From NCBI GenBank assembly GCA_000402655.1, contig AQSI01000002.1, positions 1-43,216 of the forward strand: a DNA stretch of 43,216 bases. Direction: 5' to 3'. The stretch comes from Fidelibacterota bacterium SCGC AAA298-D23. Lineage in GTDB: Bacteria > Fidelibacterota > Marinisomatia > Marinisomatales > Marinisomataceae. Positions within the stretch are counted from its first letter, which is position 1; each line of letters starts with the position of its first letter. Positions 26,234 to 34,040 of the stretch are shown here, one piece after another. Below the pieces are notes generated by a model. The model saw only the letters and a program-made list of their open reading frames with translations. It had not been told where the DNA came from and searched no databases. The translations under genes were made by a program, and so were the position numbers.

Positions 26234-27625
26234 TTGATTTACTTTTTATTAGATAATAAATCTCTATCTGTATATATAGAATCATCCACTAAACAGAATC
26301 TATCACTCGCATCTAAAACTAAGTTACATTTAAGTATTTCAAATACATTAAATGATTCAAAAAAACTCAATTCTATTATTGCTAGAGCATTAGATGAAAT
26401 CAGCGAAGAAATTAATTTAACAAACAATTTAGCTTCTATTATTATTGATGATTCTATTCTTTCTCATTCAATAGTTATTAGATCAAAAAAATATGATAAT
26501 ATTGATCACCAAATCAAAGAAGAAAGCAAGTTGAAATGGGGAGATAATACAACCAATTACTTTTTTGTTTCAGAAGAAAAAAAGACTCCAAAAAATATAT
26601 TTCACTCAGTTGCAATACATCATTTATTAAGGGAAAAAATAAAACTAAATTTCAACAATTTTGGCTTGAGTATAAAATACATGGTTCCCTTGTCATCAAT
26701 TTTAACTGTCGGCTTAAAGCCTTCACAATTTTCTGTAATAAAAAACGGTAATAAATATCAATTTTTTGGAAATACAAGAAAAGGTTTTATGTTTTTTAAA
26801 CTAAATTTTTCTGGAACAAAAAAAGTAGAAGAGAAAATTATTGGTTTATTGGATATACCTAAAATAAAAAAGTCAGATTTAGTTAACCAAAATTTAAAGT
26901 TTATATTTTTTAACAAAACAAAAATTTTTGAATATTTAGCAAATTATATCTTTAATAAAACTCCATTATTGAACTTTACAGAGCCCAATAATGCACAAAT
27001 TGTATCTGGTCAATTCAACATCAAAACTCCTTCTTATTCTCCAATACATAAAGAATTTAAATTTGACAATATAATAAAAAATTTATCATCTGGTTTTCTA
27101 TCATTATTGTTTCTTTTATTGATAGTATCAATGTTTTCAAACTTTGATTTTTTAAGGATTGAAACTTCTTCAAATTTCAATGAATCAAACGTAATAGTTG
27201 AAGATATGGTTGAAGAAAAGCTTTCACCAAATTACTCAATTTTAATGATTAAAAATTTATTATCTTTAAAAGATAGATCTTCAGAAATAAATAGTTTTTT
27301 ATTAACTGAGTCTGAATTTATTGTCAATGGCGATAGCGTTGAATTTGAGCAAATTAATTCATATCCAGCTTTTTCAAAAAATAATATTAGTTTTAATGAA
27401 CTAATAATTGGCTTATTTGAAGTTGAAAAGAACTTAAAATTTAAAGTCTTTGAATCAGAAGTTGATAAAAAACAAATCCAAAATGTAGTTTTTAAGTTCA
27501 ACAGCTTTGAAAATTCAATAAATGCACTATCTATTATGAGTGAGTATGAAAACTTATCTCTAAGAAAAGCATTTCTTGATAATAATTCTGACAGTATTCA
27601 TCTATATATTTCAATAATAAAATGA
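26234..27625 (+). CDS. Membrane-anchored protein, possibly PilM/GspL-like
   Basis: 463 residues with an unusual layout. A soluble N-terminal domain of about 280 residues is followed by a single membrane helix (about 287-302, FLSLLFLLLIVSMFS) and a C-terminal part of about 160 residues, predicted periplasmic. The N-terminal segment around residues 40-160 loosely resembles PilM/GspL actin-like domains (SIIARALDEISEEI, IIIDDSILSHSIVIRS, a VPLSSILTVG stretch). A fused PilM-PilN or GspL plan would fit the topology, but no ATP-binding signature is convincing. The start is TTG 26234; no in-frame ATG lies nearby. It overlaps rsmD by ATGA. The functional call is weak. Confidence 0.6.
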   Translation: MIYFLLDNKSLSVYIESSTKQNLSLASKTKLHLSISNTLNDSKKLNSIIARALDEISEEINLTNNLASIIIDDSILSHSIVIRSKKYDNIDHQIKEESKLKWGDNTTNYFFVSEEKKTPKNIFHSVAIHHLLREKIKLNFNNFGLSIKYMVPLSSILTVGLKPSQFSVIKNGNKYQFFGNTRKGFMFFKLNFSGTKKVEEKIIGLLDIPKIKKSDLVNQNLKFIFFNKTKIFEYLANYIFNKTPLLNFTEPNNAQIVSGQFNIKTPSYSPIHKEFKFDNIIKNLSSGFLSLLFLLLIVSMFSNFDFLRIETSSNFNESNVIVEDMVEEKLSPNYSILMIKNLLSLKDRSSEINSFLLTESEFIVNGDSVEFEQINSYPAFSKNNISFNELIIGLFEVEKNLKFKVFESEVDKKQIQNVVFKFNSFENSINALSIMSEYENLSLRKAFLDNNSDSIHLYISIIK

Positions 27626-28131
27626 TGAAAATAAACTCTGGAATATTTAGAAATTCTAGTATCGAAACCTTAAAAAACTCCTCTTTTAGACCTACTACTT
27701 CAATATGTCGAAAAAGTTTTTTTGATACAATAGGCCCTTTAGACAATAAATCGTTTCTTGATATCTTCGCTGGTTCTGGAATAATGGGTTTTGAAGCTGC
27801 TAGTAGAGGCGCTAAAAATGTCACATTTGTAGAATTGAACAAAAAATATTTAAATCAAATTATTTCAAATTCTAAAAAGTTTAAATATAATCAATTTTAT
27901 TTTATGGCAAGAAATGCTCATAGATTCATTAAAAAATCAGAAAATTTTGATATAATTTTTGCTGATCCACCTTATGAACTTTATAAGTTAAATTTATTTG
28001 TCAAAAATGCAATTAAAAAGCTTAATAAGGGGGGCATATTAGTTATTGAATGCTCTTCAAAGGAAACGCTTGAAGGATTCGATAAAATTGCTAAATTCGG
28101 GGATACAAACTTACTATATTGGAAAGTATGA
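27622..28131 (+). CDS. rsmD: 16S rRNA (guanine966-N2)-methyltransferase RsmD
   Basis: A 169-residue SAM-dependent methyltransferase. Family elements are FRPTTSICRKSFFDTI, motif I FLDIFAGSGIMGFEAASRGA, the acidic VELNKKY turn, and the catalytic DPPYE (motif IV) in IIFADPPYELY. It methylates G966 of 16S rRNA in the small-subunit head. The pairing with coaD, overlapping by ATGA, is a widespread conserved arrangement. The usual RG(R/K) opening is reduced to INSGIF, a modest divergence. Confidence 0.93.
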   Translation: MMKINSGIFRNSSIETLKNSSFRPTTSICRKSFFDTIGPLDNKSFLDIFAGSGIMGFEAASRGAKNVTFVELNKKYLNQIISNSKKFKYNQFYFMARNAHRFIKKSENFDIIFADPPYELYKLNLFVKNAIKKLNKGGILVIECSSKETLEGFDKIAKFGDTNLLYWKV

Positions 28132-28613
28132 AAAGGATAATATATCCAGGAACATTTGACCCTATTCATTATGGTCACATTGACATAGCTAAAAGAGCAT
28201 CAAAATTATTTGATGAGGTATACATGTGCGTGTCGGATAATCAACATAAAAATCCACTCTTTTCACATGATGAAAGAGTTGAAATGATTGAAGAATGCAC
28301 AAGCGATCTTGATAATGTATCTGCATATTCAAATCCAAATAATCTGGTTGTGAAGTTTGCCCAAGATAAAGGAGCCATTGCAATAATCAGAGGCTTGAGG
28401 CATGTAAGTGACTTTGAGCTAGAGTTTCAAATGGCAAATGTTAATCATGGAATAAATTCTGAAGTTTCTACAATATTAATGGTTTCAAATGAAAAATTTC
28501 TACATTTAAATTCCAGCATTATTAGAGAATTAGCAGAATACAACACAGATTTATCAAAATTTGTGCCAAAAAATGTTGAAGAAAGGCTAATTAAAAAGCT
28601 AAAAGGTTTGTAA
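28128..28613 (+). CDS. coaD: Phosphopantetheine adenylyltransferase
   Basis: A 161-residue CoA-synthesis enzyme that joins 4'-phosphopantetheine and AMP from ATP. Motifs are YPGTFDPIHYGHID (HxGH), KNPLFSHDERVEMI, AIIRGLRHVSDFELEFQMANVN and the C-terminal LNSSIIRELAEYNTDLSKFVP, with the IxRE nucleotide-binding pattern. ATG 28128 overlaps the rsmD stop (ATGA) and is preferred to an in-frame TTG nine bases upstream. icd begins within its stop codon (TAATG). Confidence 0.97.
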   Translation: MKRIIYPGTFDPIHYGHIDIAKRASKLFDEVYMCVSDNQHKNPLFSHDERVEMIEECTSDLDNVSAYSNPNNLVVKFAQDKGAIAIIRGLRHVSDFELEFQMANVNHGINSEVSTILMVSNEKFLHLNSSIIRELAEYNTDLSKFVPKNVEERLIKKLKGL

Positions 28614-29875
28614 TGGCAGATAAAATTCAAATTAAAGATGGAAAGTTAATTGTTCCTGATCAACCAATTATACCATTTATCGAGGGAGATGGTATTGGGC
28701 CTGATATTTGGGCAGCAGCTCAACGAGTAATTGATGCTGCAGTTGAACATACTTATCACGGGGCTAGAAAAATTGAATGGTTGGAAGTTCTTTGCGGCGA
28801 AAAATCGTTTGATAAAAATGGTGAATGGCTTCCTGAAGAAACATTAGAAACTTTAAGATCACACTTAGTTGGAATTAAAGGTCCATTAACTACTCCAATT
28901 GGTGGAGGAATTCGTTCGTTAAATGTTGCATTAAGGAAAGAATTAGATTTATATGCATGCGTTAGACCTGTCAGATGGTTTAGAGGAACCCCTGCAGCTA
29001 TTTTAAATCCTCAAAGGGTAGATTTTGTATTATTTAGAGAAAATACAGAAGATGTTTATGCTGGTATAGAATTTGAGAATGGTTCAGATGAGGCCAATAA
29101 AATCATCGAATTGATGACCGAATTTAATCAATCAAAAAAAATACGATTTCCTGAAACAAGTTCATTTGGAATAAAACCTATTTCAAAGGAAGGATCTATC
29201 AGGCTATTTGATGCAGCTTTGAATTATGCTATTGATAATAATAGAAAATCAGTTACAATTGTTCACAAAGGCAATATCATGAAATTTACTGAGGGTTATT
29301 TCAAAAAGTGGACTTATGCTCATGCTGAAGAGCAGTATGGAGATAAAGTGTTCACTTGGGCTCAATATGATAGAATTCAAGAAGAAAAAGGAACTGAAGA
29401 GGCAAATACTGCCCAAAAAAAAGCTATTTTAGATGGAAAAATTATTATAAAAGATGTTATTGCTGATGCATTTCTTCAACAAATTTTATTACGACCAAAT
29501 GAATACGACGTTATTGCAACTATGAATCTTAATGGTGATTATTTATCTGATTCTGCAGCAGCAGCAGTTGGGGGTATTGGAATAGCACCAGGAGCAAACA
29601 TTAATTACAAAACTGGAAATGCTATTTTTGAAGCAACTCATGGAACTGCACCAAAATACGCTGGTCTTGACAAAGTAAATCCATCTTCAGTAATTCTTTC
29701 AGCTGTTATGATGCTAAACTATATGGGATGGAAAGAAGCTGCTAATTCCATTGAATATGCACTGGAGAAGGCAATTTTTAATAAGAAAGTAACTTATGAT
29801 TTTCATCGCTTAATGGACAATGCTACTTTATTAAAATGCTCTGAGTTTGGCGATGAAATTATCAGCAAATTCTAA
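28613..29875 (+). CDS. icd: NADP-dependent isocitrate dehydrogenase
   Basis: A 420-residue TCA-cycle enzyme producing 2-oxoglutarate and NADPH. The substrate Ser is S102 in GGGIRSLN, equivalent to S113 of E. coli, the IDH kinase site. Cofactor residues match the NADP type: K348, Y349, V355, Y395 and R399 correspond to E. coli K344, Y345, V351, Y391 and R395. FRENTEDVYAGIE and ATHGTAPKYAG are also typical. Dimeric, E. coli-like subfamily by length. It overlaps the coaD stop by one base; obg follows after six bases. Confidence 0.97.
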   Translation: MADKIQIKDGKLIVPDQPIIPFIEGDGIGPDIWAAAQRVIDAAVEHTYHGARKIEWLEVLCGEKSFDKNGEWLPEETLETLRSHLVGIKGPLTTPIGGGIRSLNVALRKELDLYACVRPVRWFRGTPAAILNPQRVDFVLFRENTEDVYAGIEFENGSDEANKIIELMTEFNQSKKIRFPETSSFGIKPISKEGSIRLFDAALNYAIDNNRKSVTIVHKGNIMKFTEGYFKKWTYAHAEEQYGDKVFTWAQYDRIQEEKGTEEANTAQKKAILDGKIIIKDVIADAFLQQILLRPNEYDVIATMNLNGDYLSDSAAAAVGGIGIAPGANINYKTGNAIFEATHGTAPKYAGLDKVNPSSVILSAVMMLNYMGWKEAANSIEYALEKAIFNKKVTYDFHRLMDNATLLKCSEFGDEIISKF

Positions 29876-29881
29876 TAAGTC

Positions 29882-30856
29882 ATGTTTATCGATAATGCAA
29901 AAATTGAGCTGCAAGCAGGCAATGGTGGTGATGGCGCAGTAGCCTTTCGCAGAGAAAAATACATTGACAAAGGCGGTCCCAACGGCGGAGACGGTGGTAG
30001 GGGTGGTAACATTATTTTCGAGACCAATCTTAACCTTCACACATTACAGGATATTCGATACAAAAAAATGTACAAGGCCAAAAATGGTCAGGCAGGTGGA
30101 TCTAATAATCAAACCGGTAAATCAGGAGAGGACTTAATTATTCAAGTTCCTTGTGGAACTATTATAAAAAACATTGAAAACCAAACCATTATCAAAGACT
30201 TAATTAAAGAAGGTGAATCATACATTGTCTGCAATGGAGGAATTGGCGGAAAAGGAAATGTTCATTTTAAATCTTCAACTCAACAAACACCAAGATTTTC
30301 TCAAGAAGGAACAAAAGGCGAATTTTTATCTGTTGAGCTTGAATTAAAAGTTTTAGCTGATGTTGGATTAGTTGGATTACCAAATGCTGGAAAATCAACA
30401 CTTTTATCGGTGTTGACAACGGCAAAACCAAAAATAGCAGATTATCCATTTACGACATTGCAACCTCATTTAGGAATAGTTAAATATGGAGAATACCAAT
30501 CTTTTGTGATGGCCGATATACCAGGATTAATTCAAGGTGCAAGTAAGGGAAAAGGACTAGGACATCAATTTTTAAAACACATTGAAAGAAATAAAATTTT
30601 ACTTTTCATGATTGATGTTGAAGAAAAAACCCCCATTGATGTTTATAATCAATTGATGGATGAACTTGTAGGGTTTAATAAGGACCTTCTTGAAAAAGAT
30701 CGGTTAATTGTAAGAACAAAGATAGATACTGCTTCAGAAGATTTTGTTGAAAGATGGAGCTCATTTCCAGAGGAATTTATCGATATTTCATCAGTTTCAA
30801 ACAAAGGGCTAAAAACATTAAAAGATAAGCTTGTATCTTTTCTATCGGGTTCATAG
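29882..30856 (+). CDS. obg: GTPase Obg/CgtA without the C-terminal OCT domain
   Basis: A 324-residue ribosome-assembly GTPase. The Obg fold (residues 1-157) is Gly-rich (GNGGDGAVAFRREKYI, GGPNGGDGGRGG). The G domain has G1 GLPNAGKST at 165-173, a switch I TTLQPHLGIV pattern, G3 DIPGLI, and G4 as RTKID in the place of NKID. It ends soon after the G domain, so the extra OCT domain of many Firmicutes and Actinobacteria proteins is absent, as is common in other phyla. A tRNA gene begins 26 bases downstream. Confidence 0.96.
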   Translation: MFIDNAKIELQAGNGGDGAVAFRREKYIDKGGPNGGDGGRGGNIIFETNLNLHTLQDIRYKKMYKAKNGQAGGSNNQTGKSGEDLIIQVPCGTIIKNIENQTIIKDLIKEGESYIVCNGGIGGKGNVHFKSSTQQTPRFSQEGTKGEFLSVELELKVLADVGLVGLPNAGKSTLLSVLTTAKPKIADYPFTTLQPHLGIVKYGEYQSFVMADIPGLIQGASKGKGLGHQFLKHIERNKILLFMIDVEEKTPIDVYNQLMDELVGFNKDLLEKDRLIVRTKIDTASEDFVERWSSFPEEFIDISSVSNKGLKTLKDKLVSFLSGS

Positions 30857-30882
30857 TATTCCTGATGTAAATTTAAAGACTT

Positions 30883-30969
30883 GGAGAGGTGGCTGAGTGG
30901 CTGAAAGCGGCACCCTGCTAAGGTGTTATACTCGTAAGGGTATCGAGGGTTCGAATCCCTCTCTCTCCG
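30883..30969 (+). tRNA. tRNA-Ser(GCT)
   Basis: An 87-base cloverleaf. The acceptor stem GGAGAGG (30883-30889) pairs with TCTCTCC (30962-30968), ending in a G-U pair. The anticodon loop CTGCTAA carries GCT at 30917-30919, flanked by GCACC and GGTGT. A long variable arm of the serine type spans about 30925-30944. The T arm is GAGGG-TTCGAAT-CCCTC (30945-30961), with discriminator G at 30969. The CCA end is not encoded, since CAT follows, and must be added. It reads AGC/AGU codons. Confidence 0.95.
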
Positions 30970-30972
30970 CAT

Positions 30973-31227
30973 ATGAATTTTTCTTTTAAAAAAATTTTAA
31001 TTTTTATTTTGTCGTTCCCATTTCTGCTTTTAGTTTTAGTAATTGGAGCACCATTTAGAATTTTTAGTAAACTGCCTCCAGTTACAAGATCTATAATTCA
31101 TAGTCCATACAGTTTTTGTGTTGAAACATTAAGTCTTATCGAAAATAAAATTGATTTAATTTTTAACATCATTGCAATCATATTTATTTCTGTCTCAATC
31201 TTTTATATTTTTCATCTCATTTTTTAA
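30973..31227 (+). CDS. Small two-helix membrane protein of unknown function
   Basis: 84 residues with two predicted membrane helices (about residues 7-26, ILIFILSFPFLLLVLVIGAP, and 61-83) joined by a polar loop. The ATG at 30973 is only three bases past the tRNA discriminator base, so the tRNA 3' end fills the place of any ribosome-binding site. If translated from the processed transcript it would be nearly leaderless. No family is recognised. The absence of alternative coding content in this 270-base stretch, and its clean hydrophobic segments, support a real gene. Confidence 0.5.
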   Translation: MNFSFKKILIFILSFPFLLLVLVIGAPFRIFSKLPPVTRSIIHSPYSFCVETLSLIENKIDLIFNIIAIIFISVSIFYIFHLIF

Positions 31228-31236
31228 GGAGTTACT

Positions 31237-31788
31237 ATGGCATTAACATACTCATCAATGCTTGAATTAGGTTCAAAAATGCCTCATTTTGAGCTTAAAA
31301 ATGTAATGAACGATAAAATGTATGCTTCAACTTCTTTTTTCAACAAAAAACCTTCATTAATTATGGTCATTTGCAATCATTGCCCATATGTCATTCATTA
31401 TCATGAGGAATTGAAGAAAATGAATAATGATTTTAAGGATAGAATAGATTTTGTGGCAATAAGCTCAAATGATATCATTAATTATCCACAAGATGGACCT
31501 AAGCAAATGAAGCAGCTCTTTAAAGATTTAGGTTTATCTTTTCCATACTTGTTCGATGAAACTCAGAATGTTGCTAGAGCTTTAAAAGCAGAATGTACTC
31601 CAGAATTTTATCTTTACAATAATAAAAATATGTTAGTGTACAGAGGAAGAATGGATAATTCATCTCCTGGAAATGATATTGAAATTACAGGGAATGACTT
31701 AAGAAGTGCTTGCACAAACTTGTTAAATGGAAATACTATTTCTTCAAATCAACACCCTTCAATGGGATGTAATATCAAGTGGAAATAA
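31237..31788 (+). CDS. Thioredoxin/peroxiredoxin-like redox protein
   Basis: 183 residues with a thioredoxin fold. The N-terminus (LELGSKMPHFELKNVMND) resembles the AhpC/TSA and ResA families. The redox site is C46-N-H-C49 in MVICNHCPYV. A cis-Pro region reads CTPEFYLYN, and a further conserved Cys sits in KAECTPEF. Many bacteria have such a thioredoxin-family protein of about 180 residues, but its substrate is not known. No signal peptide is present, so it acts in the cytoplasm. A good AAGGAG precedes the ATG. The gene ends convergently with the small minus-strand gene only three bases away. Confidence 0.85.
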   Translation: MALTYSSMLELGSKMPHFELKNVMNDKMYASTSFFNKKPSLIMVICNHCPYVIHYHEELKKMNNDFKDRIDFVAISSNDIINYPQDGPKQMKQLFKDLGLSFPYLFDETQNVARALKAECTPEFYLYNNKNMLVYRGRMDNSSPGNDIEITGNDLRSACTNLLNGNTISSNQHPSMGCNIKWK

Positions 31789-31791
31789 TTC

Positions 31792-31905
31792 CTATTTAAA
31801 TCTGTCTAAGATAGCTCTAATGATATCTCTAATAATTATTAGAATAATCGATAGAATGAACAGACCAATTATAACAATTAATACTATTTCAAGACTTTCA
31901 AACAT
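31792..31905 (-). CDS. 37-residue membrane protein overlapping the amidase stop
   Basis: On the minus strand the amidase gene ends CTA-TAA-TG. The last A of its stop is the first base of an ATG that opens a 37-codon frame ending with TAG at 31792. The product starts MFESLEIVLIVIIGLFILSI and continues with a hydrophobic stretch, then a positively charged tail (RDIIRAILDRFK), so one membrane helix with a basic C-terminus is predicted. The TAATG overlap is the same coupling used by confirmed genes in this window, such as coaD-icd, which argues for translation. No family is recognised. Confidence 0.6.
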   Translation of the reverse strand: MFESLEIVLIVIIGLFILSIILIIIRDIIRAILDRFK

Positions 31906-33299
31906 TATAGGTTTGGTGAAGGTTTAAATTGAATTAATTGTTCTGCGGCATAAGCAAACTCAATGAGTTTCTTATCATCCCATTTTGAACCAATAAAAGA
32001 CATTCCTATTGGTAGGTTATCTACATATTCAAAAGGAATAGTCACATGAGGATAGCCTGCCATTGCTGCATAACTACCATTAACCCAAAATTTATACTCA
32101 GCAATTGCTTCATCATCTCCACCTTCATGGTTGATTGCCCATGCAGGACTCCATGAAAGTCCAACCAAAGCTTCAATATCATATTCTTTAATAAAGCTAT
32201 CAATTTCATCTCTTGTTTGTAAAACGCGTTCAAGAGCAAGTAAGTATTCTTCTTTTTGTGATGGTGTCTCATTGCTATCGTAAAAATGACTTTGATCAAA
32301 ATGTTTTAAAACTTCCTCTTTATTATTTTCATTAAAAGCAATTAGCTCATCAAGTGTTTTAAATTCTGAATTCGAGCTAGCCAGATATTGTTCTAATCCA
32401 ACTTTAAATTCATACAATAAAACAAGCAACTCTTCAGGACCAGGATATTCTCTGTTGTCATCAATATCTATAACTGTTGCACCTGCTTCTTCAAGCATTA
32501 TTCTAATTTTTTTAAGCATAAGCTTTCCATCAGAATTCATACTACCCGTTGGCAAAAGTCCAAATCTTTTTCCAGCAAGGCTTGAATCATATAAGTCAGA
32601 GGTAAAATTAAAATTAAAATCTTCAGGAATATTAAGTGTCGCCGGATCATTCAAATCAACACCAGAAATAATTTCTAAAATTTTTGCTGCTGAACTCACA
32701 GAATTCGCCATAGGTCCAGCAGTATCTTGCGTAGAAGATATTGGAATAATTCCAGACCTGCTCACCAGTCCAACAGTTGGCTTGATTCCAACTATACCAT
32801 TTACGGAAGAGGGACAACTTACAGATCCGTTTGTTTCAGTACCAATAGCAACATCAATTAATCCAGTAGCAACAACAACCCCTGAACCAGAGCTTGAACC
32901 ACATGGTGTACGCATTTCTCCATATGGATTTATAGTTTGTCCTCCCATGCTAGACCATCCACTAGTTGATGTAGAAGAGCGAAAGTTTGCCCATTCTGAA
33001 AGATTTGTCTTTCCAATGACAAAGTATCCGTTATCAATAAGTTTTTGAGCCAAAAAAGCATTTTTGTTTGGAAAATTGTTCTCTAATGCTTTTGAACCCG
33101 CAGTATTGGCAAAACCTACAACATCAATGTTATCTTTTACAGCAATAGGTTTTAAACCATTTTTTAAATTCTCTGCAATTTCTTCATCTGATAATTTGCT
33201 GATGTAAATATTATATTTTTTTTCAACATCTATATTTTTACCTGATTTATTGCATCCAGCAAACAATAGAATTACCAGAATAAGTATAAAATTTCTCAT
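31905..33299 (-). CDS. Amidase-signature family lipoprotein
   Basis: A 464-residue predicted lipoprotein (lipobox LFAGC, Cys16) with an amidase-signature hydrolase domain. The Ser-cisSer-Lys set is in place: K55 in PIAVKDNID, the Ser cluster at 135-137 in CGSSSGSG, and the nucleophile S159 in ETNGSVSCPS. GIVGIKPTVGLVSRSGIIPI is the family core after the nucleophile. The substrate cannot be told; in FCB bacteria these exported members are simply annotated as amidases. It is transcribed away from the gene at 33398. AAGGAGT (33308-33314 on the minus strand) lies at a good distance from the ATG. Confidence 0.92.
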   Translation of the reverse strand: MRNFILILVILLFAGCNKSGKNIDVEKKYNIYISKLSDEEIAENLKNGLKPIAVKDNIDVVGFANTAGSKALENNFPNKNAFLAQKLIDNGYFVIGKTNLSEWANFRSSTSTSGWSSMGGQTINPYGEMRTPCGSSSGSGVVVATGLIDVAIGTETNGSVSCPSSVNGIVGIKPTVGLVSRSGIIPISSTQDTAGPMANSVSSAAKILEIISGVDLNDPATLNIPEDFNFNFTSDLYDSSLAGKRFGLLPTGSMNSDGKLMLKKIRIMLEEAGATVIDIDDNREYPGPEELLVLLYEFKVGLEQYLASSNSEFKTLDELIAFNENNKEEVLKHFDQSHFYDSNETPSQKEEYLLALERVLQTRDEIDSFIKEYDIEALVGLSWSPAWAINHEGGDDEAIAEYKFWVNGSYAAMAGYPHVTIPFEYVDNLPIGMSFIGSKWDDKKLIEFAYAAEQLIQFKPSPNL

Positions 33300-33330
33300 T
33301 AATTAAAACTCCTTTTTTTGTAAAGTGTAC

Positions 33331-33359
33331 TTGACATTTTCAATAGTTTAGTTTACTAT
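33331..33359 (+). promoter_or_regulatory. Sigma-70-type promoter for the 33398 operon
   Basis: A consensus -35 TTGACA at 33331-33336 and a -10 TACTAT at 33354-33359 are separated by 17 bases, the optimal spacing. They lie in the 98-base gap between the divergent amidase gene and the 33398 gene. AAGGAG at 33387-33392 is the ribosome-binding site, five bases before the ATG. This is the best promoter visible in the window. Confidence 0.75.
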
Positions 33360-33360
33360 T
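33342..33360. promoter_or_regulatory. Inverted repeat over the -10 box, possible operator
   Basis: AATAGT (33342-33347) and ACTATT (33355-33360) are a perfect six-base inverted repeat with a seven-base spacer, and the right arm covers the -10 box. The second gene of the operon encodes a small Xre-type DNA-binding protein, so autorepression at this site is a reasonable inference. The arms are short and AT-rich, so chance is possible. Confidence 0.4.
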
Positions 33361-33397
33361 ACAAATATTATTGACCCATATATATTAAGGAGAAAAA

Positions 33398-33841
33398 ATG
33401 ACTAAAATAACACATAAAGGTTTATGGTTTGATTATTCTTCGTTGAATAAAGAAGATAAAAGTATTTTTAACAAAATAATTGTTACAGCGCTTATTTGTG
33501 GATTTTTCATAGGAATCGGAGCAAATAAATCTGATCTTGTATTATGGTCTGAAGTGATCCATCCTTGGGCATTTTATACTATACCACTATTGACATTAAT
33601 TTTTTTACTTCTAACAATTAAATATTCTTTTGACTTATATGTCAGACAAGATGAATTATTTAGAAAGTATCATGATTTTTCAATGATGTCTGGTTTTATG
33701 GGTTTTGCGGTTTTTGGTATAATTTTACATTTTACATCTGTTTATGTAGAATTTGAAGTTCAATGGATTGATTATATGTTATGCTCGATTGCAGGAATGG
33801 TTATTGGTCAACTTTACTTTTACAAAAAGTTTTATCAATAA
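33398..33841 (+). CDS. Four-helix membrane protein paired with an Xre regulator
   Basis: 147 residues with four predicted membrane helices (about residues 28-46, 60-78, 92-112 and 124-142) and short polar loops. The middle loop DLYVRQDELFRKYHDFSM is charged. I do not recognise a catalytic motif. It resembles the small membrane proteins encoded beside YozG-like Xre regulators (DUF2178-type pairs), and exactly such a regulator follows with a TAATG overlap. It has its own promoter and a strong ribosome-binding site. The likely role is a membrane partner or sensor of that regulator, by inference only. Confidence 0.75.
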   Translation: MTKITHKGLWFDYSSLNKEDKSIFNKIIVTALICGFFIGIGANKSDLVLWSEVIHPWAFYTIPLLTLIFLLLTIKYSFDLYVRQDELFRKYHDFSMMSGFMGFAVFGIILHFTSVYVEFEVQWIDYMLCSIAGMVIGQLYFYKKFYQ

Positions 33842-34038
33842 TGAAAAACAACATTAAAAAATTCAGAAATGAATTGAAAATCAGCCAAAAGGATTTGGCC
33901 CAATCTTTAAGTGTAAGTAGACAAACTATCAATGCGATTGAAACTGGTAAGTTTGATCCATCTCTTACATTAACAATTAAAATCACACGCTTTTTCAATA
34001 AGAGTTTGGAAGAAATATTTATTATGAGAGAAGAGTAA
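33841..34038 (+). CDS. Small Xre-family helix-turn-helix regulator
   Basis: 65 residues, almost all of them an Xre/Cro-type HTH. LKISQKDLAQSLSVSRQTINAIETGKFDPSLTLTIKI carries the two DNA-binding helices (split here by the QKDLAQ and RQTINAIE segments), and a short tail FNKSLEEIFIM is the classic YozG-like ending. The ATG at 33841 overlaps the stop of the membrane-protein gene (TAATG). Regulators of this size usually control their own operon; the inverted repeat at 33342-33360 is a candidate site. Confidence 0.88.
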   Translation: MKNNIKKFRNELKISQKDLAQSLSVSRQTINAIETGKFDPSLTLTIKITRFFNKSLEEIFIMREE

Positions 34039-34040
34039 AG

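Noticed and set aside
31727..31927. A 66-codon plus-strand frame across the end of the thioredoxin-like gene
   Set aside because: It overlaps both the confirmed gene and the better-supported minus-strand small gene, and it has no ribosome-binding site.
32455..33048. A 197-codon plus-strand frame opposite the amidase gene
   Set aside because: The amidase on the other strand has all catalytic motifs and a lipobox. The opposing frame has a repetitive Pro/Ser/Thr composition typical of a shadow frame.
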